64,000 nt of DNA from Plasmodium malariae. Lineage: Eukaryota > Apicomplexa > Aconoidasida > Haemosporida > Plasmodiidae. Made by a program: the position numbers and the translations under genes. Location of the stretch: assembly GCF_900090045.1 (NCBI RefSeq), contig NC_041784.1, forward strand, positions 720,501 through 784,500, written 5' to 3'. The stretch's first letter is position 1. Each line of letters begins with the position of its first letter. The notes beneath the pieces are model-generated. The model was not told the origin of the DNA and made no database searches. It saw nothing but the letters and a program-made list of their open reading frames with translations. Of this stretch, positions 45,315 to 57,267 are shown piece after piece.

Positions 45315-48300
45315 TTATTTAGCATAATTCACTTTATATAAAAACATATTAATAAAATCTATTGTGTTCAAACCGCTAAACATAAACGTATGGTCGCTGA
45401 TTGAAATTGAAATGACGGTAAAACCAAGTGCTCTCAATAATCTTTTCTTAAATAATGTGTTTGGTTTATAAACAATCAATTTTCCTTTTTGCAAAAAATG
45501 GCTGGGTCCATCTATTTCGATAACAATCTATAGAAAACGGAAAAAAAGTATAAGTAAAATTATACTTAATTAGTAAAATTCTGCATGTAATGCGCTACAA
45601 TATAACCTGGAACTAGTTATATTTTTGCAAAGCAAGGGCATAAAAATATGAGCAAGGTAAGACGTAAACGTGCATAGGTGTAGGAGTGCATAACTGCAAA
45701 CATGCATAACTGCAAACATGCATAACTGCGAACATGCATAACTGCGAACATGCATAACTGCGAACGTGTTAACGCGTAACGCGTGCCGAATAAAGTACCT
45801 TTCCGTGGGGTATATACACATCAACAAGAATTGAATCTAAAATGAAATGCTCATTATAATGAAAGATGCACAAGTGTTTTAAGTCGTTCGATATTTTTTT
45901 ATGTACAGATGACGATATTAAATTTTTTTCTTCTTTCCTTTGATTTCTAGCTAATTGTTTTTTCCATATATTCAAAGTTATCATAGGGACTTTAACATAT
46001 TTTTCAAAAATATATTGAATTTTTTTTTTTATAATAAGATTATTTTTCATATAATTATTTCCTACATATTGATCATTTTTAAATAATTTTTTTAAACTAC
46101 TTTCTTCATTTTTTAATAAATAAAGACAGTATGAAAAGGCAGCTTGATATAACTGGGATTGGTGTAATTGTGATATGAAAAATTGTAATTTACTTGAATT
46201 CTTTTTCTTACCATATCTTATAAATCTTTTATTACATTCATATAAACCATTTTCAAATACATATTTTGAAAATACATTTAATATTGAAAGACTCCATAAT
46301 ATATTAGCAATAGATTGTATTTCGCATCTCATCCATTTTATATTTTTTTCTTTCAATTGTGATTCGAATATTTGTAATAATATTATAACGATTTGTTTTT
46401 TATTAATTATATTATATACATTCGTTCCTCCACTAATCAGATCGTTCATAAATTTTACACAGTTCGAACTGTTCGTTTTACTTGTATTCACCAAATTATT
46501 TTGAACATCTCGTAATAATGCATTACTATATAGATTATTGTTAACAGCATGACCAATTCTCTTATTTACGTATTTTATGGCATCCTTATGTTGTTCTTCC
46601 TCGTTTCTTTTTATAATTTTTTCTTCTTTCTCATTAGCTTCACATAACATATCTTTTGCTGGAGCATAATTTGTTGAACTGTATTCTCCTTTCACGCTGC
46701 TCACCACAATATTATGCGCACAATTAGTATTATTCGTCCTATTATAGCTATCAAAATTATTATGACTATTATAACTATCATAATTATTATGACTATTATA
46801 ACTATCATAATTATTATGACTATTATAACTATTGGTAATATCAATATTATTATTATCTCTGGGTACATTGACTTTCTTAACATTTCTATTTGTGCATATT
46901 GTATTGTTACTGCTACTTGTGCTACTACTACCACTACTCCTTTTCGATGGAGATAGCAATTTATTCCTATTTTTGCCCTTATTATATATATCTAAGTCGA
47001 CATCCATACCATATTTAACGACTTCCTTTTCCATTTGAACACCATACTGTTCTTGATCTAAATGAGCCTTTAGTGGAAAAACATATGTATCCTTAATAAT
47101 ATGAACATATGGTTTATAATCGAAGAAGAAATTCGATTTATTAACTCTAAAATCTTCATCTCGTTTTTGTAAAAATACTGTGCCTTTTTCGCAGTCCGTG
47201 TTCCTCGAGTTAAGCAAAAAGTAAAAAACCGGATCACCCTCCTGCTTGAAATATTCCACAATGTCTCCACCACTGCTATCATTACTACCACTACTATCAT
47301 TACTACCACTACTATCATTACTACCACTACTATCATTACTACCACTACTATCATTACTACCACTACTATCATTACTACCACTACTATCATTACTACCACT
47401 GCCAACTGTGCTAACACTGCTGAAACCACCCTTTGGAGGATGAGTGCCTTTGGAATCACTCTCCCACAAATAATAAACGTAATAGTTCAATAAGCGATGA
47501 TCGGTATAAACATCGTTGTATAGACCCAATCCAACGTTGGCACATGACCAGAAGATGTTTGACCAAACGCGCATTGTTATCTTTTCCTTTTCGTTCATAA
47601 TTTTTTTTAAAGAATACATTAAAAAATTTTCAAAAAGTAAAAAGAAAACATACTTCTTTTCATTCGCCCTATCATCATGTACCAAATTGTTAACACTAAC
47701 ATTTGCATGACTGTCATATGTATGATCAAAATGGGTGAAGCTGTTTTTAAATAAATTTTTATCTAACTGTTTGTCTATCTGTTTGGGCATCTCTTCATCT
47801 GCATCTTCATCTGCATCTTCTTCTGCATCTTCTTCTGCATCTTCATCTGCATCTCCATCTTTGCACTTCGCACCCAATTTATGTATTGTTAAGTAGTCCT
47901 CCTTAATGTTATACTTTTCTAAATGCATATTCTTAACAGCGTTCAGAATATTTTTATTAACACAGTCAGAAGCAAATAAGGATAAGCTATACAACACAGT
48001 TGCTATATCCTTTAGTACAAATTTATCGAATATTTTTAATGCATAATTATACAGCATAATTAGTAAATCATAATTACAGTAATTCGAAACAGCAAAAGCC
48101 CAAATGATATTACTAAATTCTTGTGTCTTAAGTTTATTCTCACTTATATATTTTTCTATACATTTATATAATAATATAAATTCTTCATTCGTTTTAATTA
48201 AATCATTTTTAGTTGCACTGAAAGACCATATAGTAATTGATACCTCCTGCGGCTTATAGTTATTTAAGTTTTCAAAAAATTGCTTTTTTATATAACTCCA

Positions 48301-50070
48301 AACATCCATATCATTGTTTGATAAAATTGCTGATGCCCATGCTATGTTTGCTACATGCTTAGGAGTCATCATTGAATTTTGCATTAAATTTTTTTTCAAT
48401 TTTTGGTACATTGTTCTGTATATATCTATGTTACACAGACTGATGTGGTTACTGTACATCAGCTCCTTACTCCTTTTATCCTCCAGCAGTGCTGGCCTCA
48501 GTTCATGGGGTTGTTGTTTATTCCGTCTCTGTTGCCTTATCTTTTCTTCTACCGCTTCCTTTTGTGCTTCTTCCCCCCCATTGGAAATGGGATACTGCAC
48601 CAAACGCGTGAACTGCTCATTCACTTTGCTGCCATTCTGAATGGAGTTAAGGGGTTGCTTCGAACCTCCTTGCTCCTCATTGTTCACATTGGCATAATTT
48701 TCAAACAAACTAAAGGTCACTGGGTCGAAGCAATTGCCCATTGCATTCTCTTGGTTTGCACTTTCATTTAGGAAGTAGTTTTTATTTTTGACATGCTTGG
48801 CTATTCGATGATATGCTGTTACCAAGTTTACTTCATTGAAAATACTCTTTTTTTTTTTTTTCTCCTCTACCCCTACTACGTCTATATCTTGTACTTCTAC
48901 TGCATCTACATCTACTACGTCTGCATCTACTAAGTCTGCATCTACTAAGTCTGCATCTACTAAGTCTACTACATCTTCTATATCCTTTTCTTTCCCTTCC
49001 ACTTTTTTAACTTTTTCTTCTCCTACTACTTCATCTTCCTCATTTTTGTGCGCTCTCCCGCAATACTTGTCTAGAATGTTCAGGAGCTCTTCAACGGATA
49101 GGGCGTTAACTAATTCTTGGTTTATTTTTATGTTCACACGCGTTGTACTGCTACCACTACTACCACTGCTACCACTACTACCACTGCTACCACTGCTTCC
49201 ACTTCGACCATTACTGCTACTTCCATTACTATTGCTTTCATAACTGCTAGTACCATCGCTACTACTAGCTGCTTTAAGATTACTACTCTCTCCAACCGGA
49301 GAGACGCCCCTCTTTATAAAGGAATAATGTGCCGACTGAAAGACCTGTGTAGCCGCTTCCTTCTCTGTTGATTCGTTATGAATATTATATTTTTCTAAGT
49401 CGAAATTCTTTATCTCATTTGTGTTATTCCATGAAGTAAATTTATAATACCTCTTTCTGTTCTTCTTATCATTTTTATTTATTCTTTCTTCTTCATTCAC
49501 ATTTTCATTCAAGTTTGATCTTTCATATACTTGAAGTTTATTTATACTGTTTTCCTTAGTATCTTGAATGTTTATTTCATCTCCTTTGTCCAGTTTTTCA
49601 TCTATATCGTTGCTACCATCTATTGAGTGTATCTGTTTATAACATTCTATGGATTTATTTATCCCCTTTTTTTTTTTAAAGGATATATTTATGAAGTTAA
49701 CAACATTACTCTTTTTTTTTTCTTTTTTTTTTTCTCTTTTTTCGTCCTCCCTCGTTACATTATTAAAGTAATTCACTAAATTAAAGCAACTAGCAAATAA
49801 AGGGAAGATTTTTTTTTTATCTTTAAAATTTATTTTATTTCTTTTTTTTTTATTTGTATTGTTTCTATGCTGCTTATTATAAAATCCCTTTGTTTTTTTC
49901 TCATGTACAAAAAACAAATTATTTCTTCTGAACATACAGGTGTTATAATTTTTATGTAAACAATTAGCTTGTTTTATATAATACGAATTAACAAATAAAA
50001 AAGGAAGTACCAACAATGCTATTATTACCTTATTATAATACTTGTTCCTTAATTGCATATATTCCGACAT
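45315..50070 (-). CDS. RAP-domain RNA-binding protein, organellar
   Basis: Two exons encode 1494 aa: 50070-45799 and 45527-45315 (TAA), phase 0, GT-AG. Exon 1 ends DVYIPHGK and exon 2 continues IVIEIDGPSHFLQKGKLIVY, KPNTLFKKRLLRALGF and FTVISIS. This is the RAP domain (about residues 1410-1480), abundant in apicomplexans and linked to organellar RNA processing or rRNA. Upstream helical segments (MTPKHVANIAWASAIL, EFSNIIWAFAVSNYCNYDLL, IQSIANILWSLSILNV) are heptatrico-like (HPR) repeats usual in such proteins. The N-terminus has a hydrophobic segment (IIALLVLPFLFVNSYY) followed by a basic, Asn/Lys-rich stretch, resembling an apicoplast bipartite leader. Low-complexity inserts include SGSSGSSG, VDADLVDAD, GSNDSS and SHNNYDSYN. 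The start is the first ATG. Confidence 0.93.
45690..45770. repeat. 16-bp repeat (GCATAACTGCRAACAT) in RAP intron
   Basis: Five or six copies of a 16-bp unit GCATAACTGCGAACAT or GCATAACTGCAAACAT lie in the 271-bp intron 45528-45798. Each copy contains ATGCAT. It is unusually GC-rich for an intron here. Confidence 0.88.
46745..46830 (-). repeat. 30-bp coding repeat (SYNSHNNYDSYN) in RAP protein
   Basis: Three copies encode YDSYNSHNN-type repeats in the Asn-rich linker of the RAP protein. Confidence 0.8.
47272..47400 (-). repeat. 18-bp coding repeat (GSNDSS) in RAP protein
   Basis: About seven exact copies of an 18-bp unit encode GSNDSS (residues 890-933). The absence of variation implies recent expansion. 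Confidence 0.92.
49145..49215 (-). repeat. 9-bp coding repeat (GSS) in RAP protein
   Basis: Units of AGTGGTAGTAGTGGTAGC type encode SGSSGSSGSSGSS in the N-terminal third of the RAP protein. Confidence 0.85.
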
Positions 50071-50222
50071 ATCCTTTTATCGCTGCCTCATCAAAATATT
50101 ACTGTAAGTCATTTTTCAAACGTATCCTTTTGTACAATTAGGTATAGAACGAGTGGGGAGACAAATGGAAAAGAAGCTCAGCCCAGAAATGCAGGGACAG
50201 GCAGAAAAGGAGGAGTCAGGGG

Positions 50223-50261
<39 letters not shown>

Positions 50262-50674
50262 ATATGTACGAACGTACATATACATACATTCCAGTAAATT
50301 AATATACTTAAGTATATATAGATGTATGTACGCAAGTACATACGTATGCATACAACATATACTTACGCACAGTTTAATGTGTACATATAGCTTAATATAC
50401 ATATGCTATTCGCGCAATGAAAGAAGCAAAGGAGGTGTGGTCACGCTTAAAGGATAAGTATTCATGAAATGGCTCTTATAATATTTTAACTAATTATTCT
50501 GAAGTACTATGTGTAATCTTTATTTTAACAAACATCAGCTGAACGTTAAGCTGCTCATGAGTTTCAGGAAACGGATGAGTGTACAAGTTAAATGACAACA
50601 GTATGTTTAAATATTTTTATGTAAATTATGTTATAGCACCTACTAACATCCTCTATTCGTCACATAACGAAAAG

Positions 50675-50683
<9 letters not shown>

Positions 50684-50766
<83 letters not shown>
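50684..50766. repeat. (TA)n, about 40 uninterrupted units
   Basis: This is a pure AT dinucleotide run of about 80 bp, the longest in the window. Length may be unreliable and polymorphic. Confidence 0.95.
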
Positions 50767-50767
<1 letters not shown>

Positions 50768-50867
50768 TATGTATGACCCTATTTAAGGACAATGATAAAA
50801 AATGTATGATGTATGTTCATTATAGTGTATTGTCCACGTAAAAATGCTTGCTATAAAGAAGGTACGA

Positions 50868-51025
50868 ATTTTTTATTTTATTTTTATTTTATTTTATTTA
50901 TTTTTATTTTATTTATTTTTTTATTTTATTTATTTTTTTATTTTATTTTATTTATTTTTATTTTATTTTATTTATTTTTATTTTATTTTATTTTATTTTA
51001 TTTATTTTTTTATTTTTTTTTTTTT
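50868..51025. repeat. TTTTATTTTATTTA tract
   Basis: This is a simple A/T array with T strongly favoured on the plus strand. Phe/Leu/Tyr frames here are artefacts. Confidence 0.9.
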
Positions 51026-51111
51026 AAAATAGCTATTTTTCATCCAAATTGCAAATTTGAAAACAAATAAATGGAAAAAAAAAAAAAAAAAATTAAGATT
51101 AAAATAAAACC

Positions 51112-51210
51112 AAATATGAAAAAATAAAACCAGTTATGGCAAAATAAAACCAATTATGGCAAAATAAAACCAATTATGGCAAAATAAAACCAATGAAGGC
51201 AAAATAAAAT
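51112..51210. repeat. 20-bp minisatellite (AAAATAAAACCAATTATGGC)
   Basis: About five copies of AAAATAAAACCAATTATGGC occur (variants CAGTTATGG, CAATGAAGG). It is non-coding, downstream of the NOSIP-like stop. Confidence 0.9.
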
Positions 51211-51345
51211 AAACTTGTGAAGGGGCAAAATAATGAGGAGAAAAAATAATTAAAAAAGGAGAGGAAAACAAAGTGAACAAATAAGTTCGGCGTTAAATCA
51301 TTAAGTCATCTACTCAACAAATCAGTATAGCGTTCAGTGAATCAA

Positions 51346-53875
51346 CTAGTCAACAAAATTAACCTGAGTAATTGTAATGTTCTTCCCTACATTGGTATCA
51401 TCATAGGAGTGATTCCCTGTGTAAACTCTTTTCTACGTTACTGTGTGAGCAGAAGGCTGAAAGTAATATAAGAAATACGGAGTTGTGTATAGGTACATAT
51501 GTATGTATACATGTGATATGACCTAAGTTTTTAAGACCCAGCGTAGTGATGCTGTTTTATGTGTTAACTTTTGAGAAGCGCATCATGTTTCGAAATGCGG
51601 CACGAGAATTTACCAGTACATATATACATATGCACATGTATGTATGTATATATATATATATATATATATATCCATTTACGCGTAGAATTTATACGTACTG
51701 TTCTACACAAACATGAAATATAAGGAAGATGGAAGGTGTATGTGTGTTAGTACCTGTACCTCCAGGCTGTAAGTCTACGAAATCATTTTCCCCAATGACA
51801 ATATCCAGGGGATTTTTTTTTTTGTAAATAAATTTTTCAAAAATTGACTAAAAAGAAAAATTGAAAAGGTTATATAAAAATTTAATTGCCATGAAGAAAC
51901 CTCTTTCGTTTTATAAACATGCATAATAATTATCAAGGAGACATATGCATACATGTATAAGTCTTATTTTGTTTAATTTCGAATTTTTTCTTATTTTACT
52001 GTAATGTAGCATTTAATTTACTCATTTATTTATTCATTTGTTTGTTTGTTTGTTTGTTTGTTTGTTTGTTTGTTTGTTTGTTTGTTTGTTTATTCATTTG
52101 TTTGTTTGTTTGTTTGTTTGTTTGTTTGTTTGTTTGTTTGTTTGTTTGTTTGTTTGTTTGTTTGTTTGTTTGTTTGTTTGTTTGTTTATTCATTTGTTTA
52201 TTTATTTATTTATTTATTTATTCATTATTTCATTTATTCATTCTTTCATTCATTCATTCTTTCATTCTTTCATTCACTCATTCTTTCATTCATTCATTCT
52301 CTCATTCTTTCATTCATTCATTTTTTATTTATTTATTTTTATTTGTTTTTTGTTTTATGTTCGTATATTGTCATTTACTAGCTCTACTTTTGCAGTATAT
52401 ACAAATATGTGCACACAAAAAAAGCCTTTTATGAGGTTATTGGTATACGTACTTTTAAAATAATCTGCCCTGTTTTTTTTATAAGAACTGCCCTGTGATG
52501 GTCAATGTTTTTCTTGGAAAACGAGCACACCCAACTGCTATTCGGAAAAAAATGATATGAACATGAACGAATAAGCGGACGAAATAATTCTATTAATACT
52601 CAAATTCGCAGTATCAAGATGGCGGTCTTTTTTTTTCTTTTTTTTTCTTTTTTTTTTTTTGTTTTATGAACATGTTCATGCGTTTTAATATTACAATTTG
52701 GAAAAAACAACATTCTTACCTTCCATTTGTTGAGCCACTCTCATTTAACGACTCCGGATTAACGGATATTAATTCATCCATATTTACAGGTCTTCCACTA
52801 ATTGGACAAGTCAGTTTTTTTGAAGGAGGCTTTAATTTTTTCTCAATAATGTCTTTTTTTACTTTCGAATTACTGTCTATCCAAAAATTGTTCGATATGT
52901 CAAGCAGACTGTTCTTTTCTTCGGTCTAAGATATGAAAAAAATGTGAAAGACGAAGAAATAAAAATGAGCATAAAAATGAGAAGGAAAATAAAAATGAAA
53001 AGCGATCCCATTCTATGTCGACTAACACATATGCCAAAATGATACATCAAAATGAACATTTCTTTTTTTCCTTTTTTTTAACTGAAAATAGTACAGTTAC
53101 CTTAGCATTCTCATTACTTTTAATGTTTTCCAGGTCTTCAATAAATTTTCTTTTTTCTTTTTCGATTTTGTATGAAGCCTCTTCTTTTTTTTTCCTTTGC
53201 ATAGATTTAATATAATCATCATATTCTTTTTTTCTTTTTGCATATAATTTTTTTTGAGTAAGGAAATTATTTATTATGCACATTTTACAAAATATATGAC
53301 CGTAAGGTGTACTAACTGGTGATTCTGCATTTCTTAAGCATAACCAGCATTGCTCAAACTTCCTCATCGAATCTTTTCCTAATCGTTCCCTTAATGTCCC
53401 TACATCTTTTTATAAGGTTAAAGTGTTAAGAATAGTGAGCATATATATATATATATATATATACATACATATATACATATATGTGGGGAATCCTAGCCTC
53501 AATATATACACGGGGTAATTGTACATGCAGTAGAGATACGGACAAGTTGGGTATATTATATACGTACATTCTTTTTTCTCAAAATGACAACAACATGGAG
53601 GGGGGGAGATCCACTTATAAAAACGTTAGCATTTTTATAGCACTCTTATAGCACTCTTATAGCACTCTTATAGCACTTTTATAGCACTTTTACAGTATAC
53701 TTCCAACATACTTCTAACATACTTCTAACATACTTCTAACATACTTCTAACATCCTTTTGACGTATTTTTTCTTATTATCATTTTCTTTTTTCTTTTTTT
53801 TTAACCTGACACTTTTTTCCTCTCATGGTATGTAAAAATTGGGTTTGCTGTGTTATTTTTACTATGCCTCGGCAT
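51346..53875 (-). CDS. NOSIP: NOSIP-like U-box protein, six exons
   Basis: Six exons join in phase on the minus strand: 53875-53806, 53405-53101, 52925-52720, 52537-52453, 51847-51754 and 51425-51346, giving 279 aa. The pieces read MPRHSKNNTANPIFTYHERK; DVGTLRERLGKDSMRKFEQC; WLCLRNAESPVSTPYGHIFC; then KLTCPISGRPVNMDELISVN, SSWVCSFSKKNI, NPLDIVIGENDFVDLQPGG and an end at ITQVNFVD. This order and wording is that of NOSIP, an E3 ligase-like protein with a split U-box (no full zinc-binding set) that associates with the spliceosome. The human protein has 301 aa. The first four exon junctions are firm. The last junction (51754 to 51425) has alternatives, so the final 30 residues are less sure. Introns contain T-rich tracts and the TTTG array. 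Confidence 0.88.
52037..52325. repeat. TTTG/TTTA/TTCA tetranucleotide array
   Basis: About 35 TTTG units pass into TTTA and then TTCA/TTCT units. The array lies inside the NOSIP-like intron between exons 4 and 5 (51848-52452). All three plus-strand frames stay open because the 4-bp period avoids stops, which explains three overlapping Phe/Val/Cys/Leu open frames. Confidence 0.95.
53628..53760. repeat. 13-bp (CTTATAGCACT) and 12-bp (ACATACTTCTA) repeats
   Basis: Five or six copies of CTTATAGCACT are followed by about five copies of ACATACTTCTA. Both lie in the first NOSIP-like intron (53406-53805). Confidence 0.85.
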
Positions 53876-54815
53876 ATTAAGGAAAAACTATAAAAAAGAA
53901 TAAACTGCTAACAAATATGAAGATGAGCCTTTCCACTGAAAAGTAAAGAAGCGAAACCTTTAAATGGAGAAAATTTGTTTCAACATCTTATGGTGAAAAA
54001 ATGTACGTACTCTTGGTAATAATGTACATTTAACGCTGTCATTTGCATATACTCACTTAATACGTGCATTTGTACGTACATACATAAATACATATATATA
54101 TACATTTATGTGTATATATATGTAAATATTTATTCATAAGTGAGAATCCACAAAAAAAAAAAAAAAAAAAAAATTTTCATCCATTACGAAGTGTTATACT
54201 ACATATGCCATTGTAACCTGCAGGTACACGCACTATAAAAAGTTGTCTCGACAAAACTTTTTTTTGTTTTTTTTTTTGTCAAGTATCATAAGTTATATGT
54301 CAAAAGTTGGAGTTGAAAAAAATAAATATATTACAATAAAGAGGAAGAAAAGTAAAAATTTTAGTCCATCTATTGTGTTTCGTTTTTTATTTTTTTGTCA
54401 AATTTTTTCCCTTTTTTTTTTTTTTTTTTTGTCATTAAAAATTAGTGTAACCATTTCTAGCTAACCATCATTTATTAATATAATTAAAAGAACAGTTCGC
54501 GTTAACTTTTCATATTTTTTGGTAATTCGGTATGCTATAAATATATACCACCTATACAAATGTGCACACATACAAGCATAAATGCATACGTACGCGCATA
54601 GTACTTACATAAAAGCTTAATGACACAATTGCACCATATCACAATAGCTAACCGCACATTATCACAATATTAATAAATGTTCATACTCACTTGCTTATGC
54701 CTTATTGCAAGTTCTCCGGTCGAACTGCACATTTAACCGAATAAACTTTTTTTTTTTTTTTTATGTATATTTGCTATTGTATTAATTGGGAATTTTTATT
54801 TCTGACCTGAACATG

Positions 54816-54864
<49 letters not shown>

Positions 54865-55268
54865 TATATATGTATATTATATACATACATTTAAAAAAAA
54901 AAAGAAAAGAAAAAGAGATCAATTATGTAAAAAGTGCAAACGTGCTTTCATCGAATTCGTAAAATATTTTTGAGAGGGAACTTCGGAATTAATCTTTTCA
55001 TTTTCGTTGTTGCGCTTTGTCTATATGTGCAACGAGTTTTCCTTCTATTTTTTTTTTTTTTTTTTTCATTTTTGCACTATATTTATGAACAGAGAATAAT
55101 TATTAATAGTTACGTCTTACGCGCATAAACATAATTTTAAGTGTAAGACACACATACGTACATATGTACATACACATACACAAGCACATGCACATACGCA
55201 TGTACACGCACTTATTACCTTCAAAGCAGCCCCCTCCCCCCACGTACAAGGTTTGCGCAAATCAGTAA
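53876..55268. other. Divergent promoter region of NOSIP-like and B-box genes
   Basis: This is about 1.4 kb with poly-A (54152-54173), poly-T tracts and a (TA)n run at 54820-54860. The last 120 bp before 55269 contain ACATAC/CACATG runs and a C-rich stretch CCCCCTCCCCCCAC. A small frame at 54243-54464 is rich in Phe and Lys and not supported. Confidence 0.55.
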
Positions 55269-55683
55269 ATGAGTGGTAAGATGACATATAACCCCCTAGT
55301 AACAGATATCAATATTTTAGACAACAACTTAACTCAAATATTTAGGGACTCAGAAGAATGGCTTACACTAGAATATTTTCTGCAAATGAATGCCAGAACT
55401 TCTCGAGTGAAGTTGGTGCAAGCATGGCATGTATCACCTGCACATGTCATAAATAAATTTGAAAAACGGAACTCAGATAAGCTAGTTTTAAAAAGTTTTA
55501 TTGATGCATCAGCATTAGATATGGACAACACCATTCAGGATATTTGCACGAGGGGATTTTCCATCTCAAAAAGGGGCCTCAAATTGTCTGTTGGGAATTT
55601 TAAGTAAATTTACGTCTATAGGATCCACAGTTGTGCATGGGGATGCGCAAATGTAGGTGTGGGTATAAGTATTTATGTATGTG

Positions 55684-55753
<70 letters not shown>

Positions 55754-57267
55754 ATGTATATATGTACATTGTTCTTATTTGTTCTGTTTGCTTTCCTTTT
55801 TTATGTAGCATACCGGGATTCCCGCTGACATCACTGCTAAAAGGAAACGTGTTCAATGATTCTGATGAACTTGTATTTGAACAAAATGAAATGAATAGAG
55901 GGAAAAAGTCATTAAAAAAAATTATAGAACATAATGAAACTGTTTTGTTATCAGGAGAAAGGGGAGTCTTTGAATTTCTTTTATGTGATGTAGGTGTAGG
56001 TTTGTCTTTATCTGTGAACGAGAATGAGGTTTCCACATATAATAGGGACACATTACCTATTGTATATGACAGCTTATTTATAAAAAAAAAAAAAGATAAG
56101 GCATTAGATGATTCGTTGACTATTCATTACAAAAGCAGAGAAAATGAAAACAATGAAATTAGTAAAAATGGCGAATATAACGAAAGGAATAAACACTTCC
56201 AGAGTATGCAAAATGGTCCAAATAGTCAAAATCATCAAAATAACGAAAACTGTAAAGATATCAACTTAGCTTTAGGAGGTGCCATTATGCCATCCTATGG
56301 GGTATTACCTTATTATACATTCCATCATGAGTATGTTATTTATGATAGCTCACAACTCTTACCTCGTTACTTGATTCAATTTGAATGTGACCCATGTGCA
56401 GATGAACACTTCTCTCTTCCTCTGTGTGATTACTGTGGAAATGCTCCTTCGATATTTTATTGCGAATCAGATGAAGTAAAGTTATGCGAAAAGTGCGATA
56501 TGATTATACATTCTCAAAATAAACTAGTTAAAAAACATATAAGGAAAACATTAAATGAAGCAGAAAAACTTCCTGGAAAATGCAGAGTTCATTTGTATAA
56601 TGATGTAAATATGTTTTGTACAATTTGTCATATTCCTATATGTAATTTATGCATTAGTAGCCATGCACATACAGATTTATCAAGTGAGAATTTCTTTAAT
56701 TTAAATAACAATACAGATACTATTATTTCATTAAATATGGCATATCAAGCTATAGTACAACATAGCAGTAAACCATCAAATCTTATTAAACAAAGAAAAA
56801 AAAATTTAAATGATATGCTAAGCAAAATTGATAAATTACATGAACAAGTCATGTTAAACATTAACGATGCAGAAAAAAATGTTTATACCATACTTGAAGA
56901 CTTAGTAAAACAATTACATATAGCAACAGATAAAAAAATGTGTTCAGTTTTAAGTGAGGAATATGAATTAAAAAGACAATTTAATGAAATTATGTGGAAT
57001 GAAAATTTTATATATTTCTTACAAACAATTCTCCCACCTGCTGATTTCATGAATGCATGGTTAAAACATTGCCTGTGCAGGGAGGACATTGAAAAAAATT
57101 CCCAGCACTCGGAAAAAATGCACTCGTTAATATTTCCGGACATGCGTATAAAAGGAAACATAAATGTTGTTACAGAAGGTTCGATAGAGCACGAAATGAT
57201 GTATCACTCGGGTGAAAGTTTATGCGTCCCGATGGAAAGCAAGGAAGAAAGGAAAGACATAAGATAA
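55269..57267 (+). CDS. B-box zinc-finger protein
   Basis: Two exons, 55269-55603 and 55809-57267 (TAA), join in phase (VGNF-N-IPGFPLTS) and give 597 aa. Two B-boxes are visible. The first at about residues 317-360 has CDYCGNAPSIFYCESDEVKL, then CEKCDMIIHSQ and KKHIR. The second at about 369-405 has CRVHLYNDVNMFCTICHIPI and CNLCISSHAH. Cys/His spacing is intact. A coiled coil follows at about 430-490 (NLNDMLSKIDKLHEQVMLNI). The conserved N-terminal 110 residues contain EWLTLEYFLQMNARTSRVKL and WHVSPAHVINKFEKRN, which I do not recognise as a named domain. There is no RING, so it is not a classical TRIM ligase. B-boxes mediate protein contacts. The intron is filled by a (TA)n run. Confidence 0.92.
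55685..55755. repeat. (TA)n run in B-box gene intron
   Basis: About 32 TA units occur with one break, inside the 205-bp intron 55604-55808. Confidence 0.93.

Larger units (their letters stand above)
50071..51345. other. Intergenic between the RAP and NOSIP-like genes
   Basis: This contains a poly-A tract of about 36 nt (50222-50257), a long (TA)n run, a TTTTATTTTATTTA tract and a 20-bp minisatellite. Both flanking genes are on the minus strand, so it holds the RAP promoter and the NOSIP-like 3' end. Confidence 0.55.

Noticed and set aside
52038..52463. Three overlapping Phe/Val/Cys/Leu open frames
   Set aside because: They are translations of a TTTG/TTTA/TTCA tetranucleotide array inside a NOSIP-like intron.
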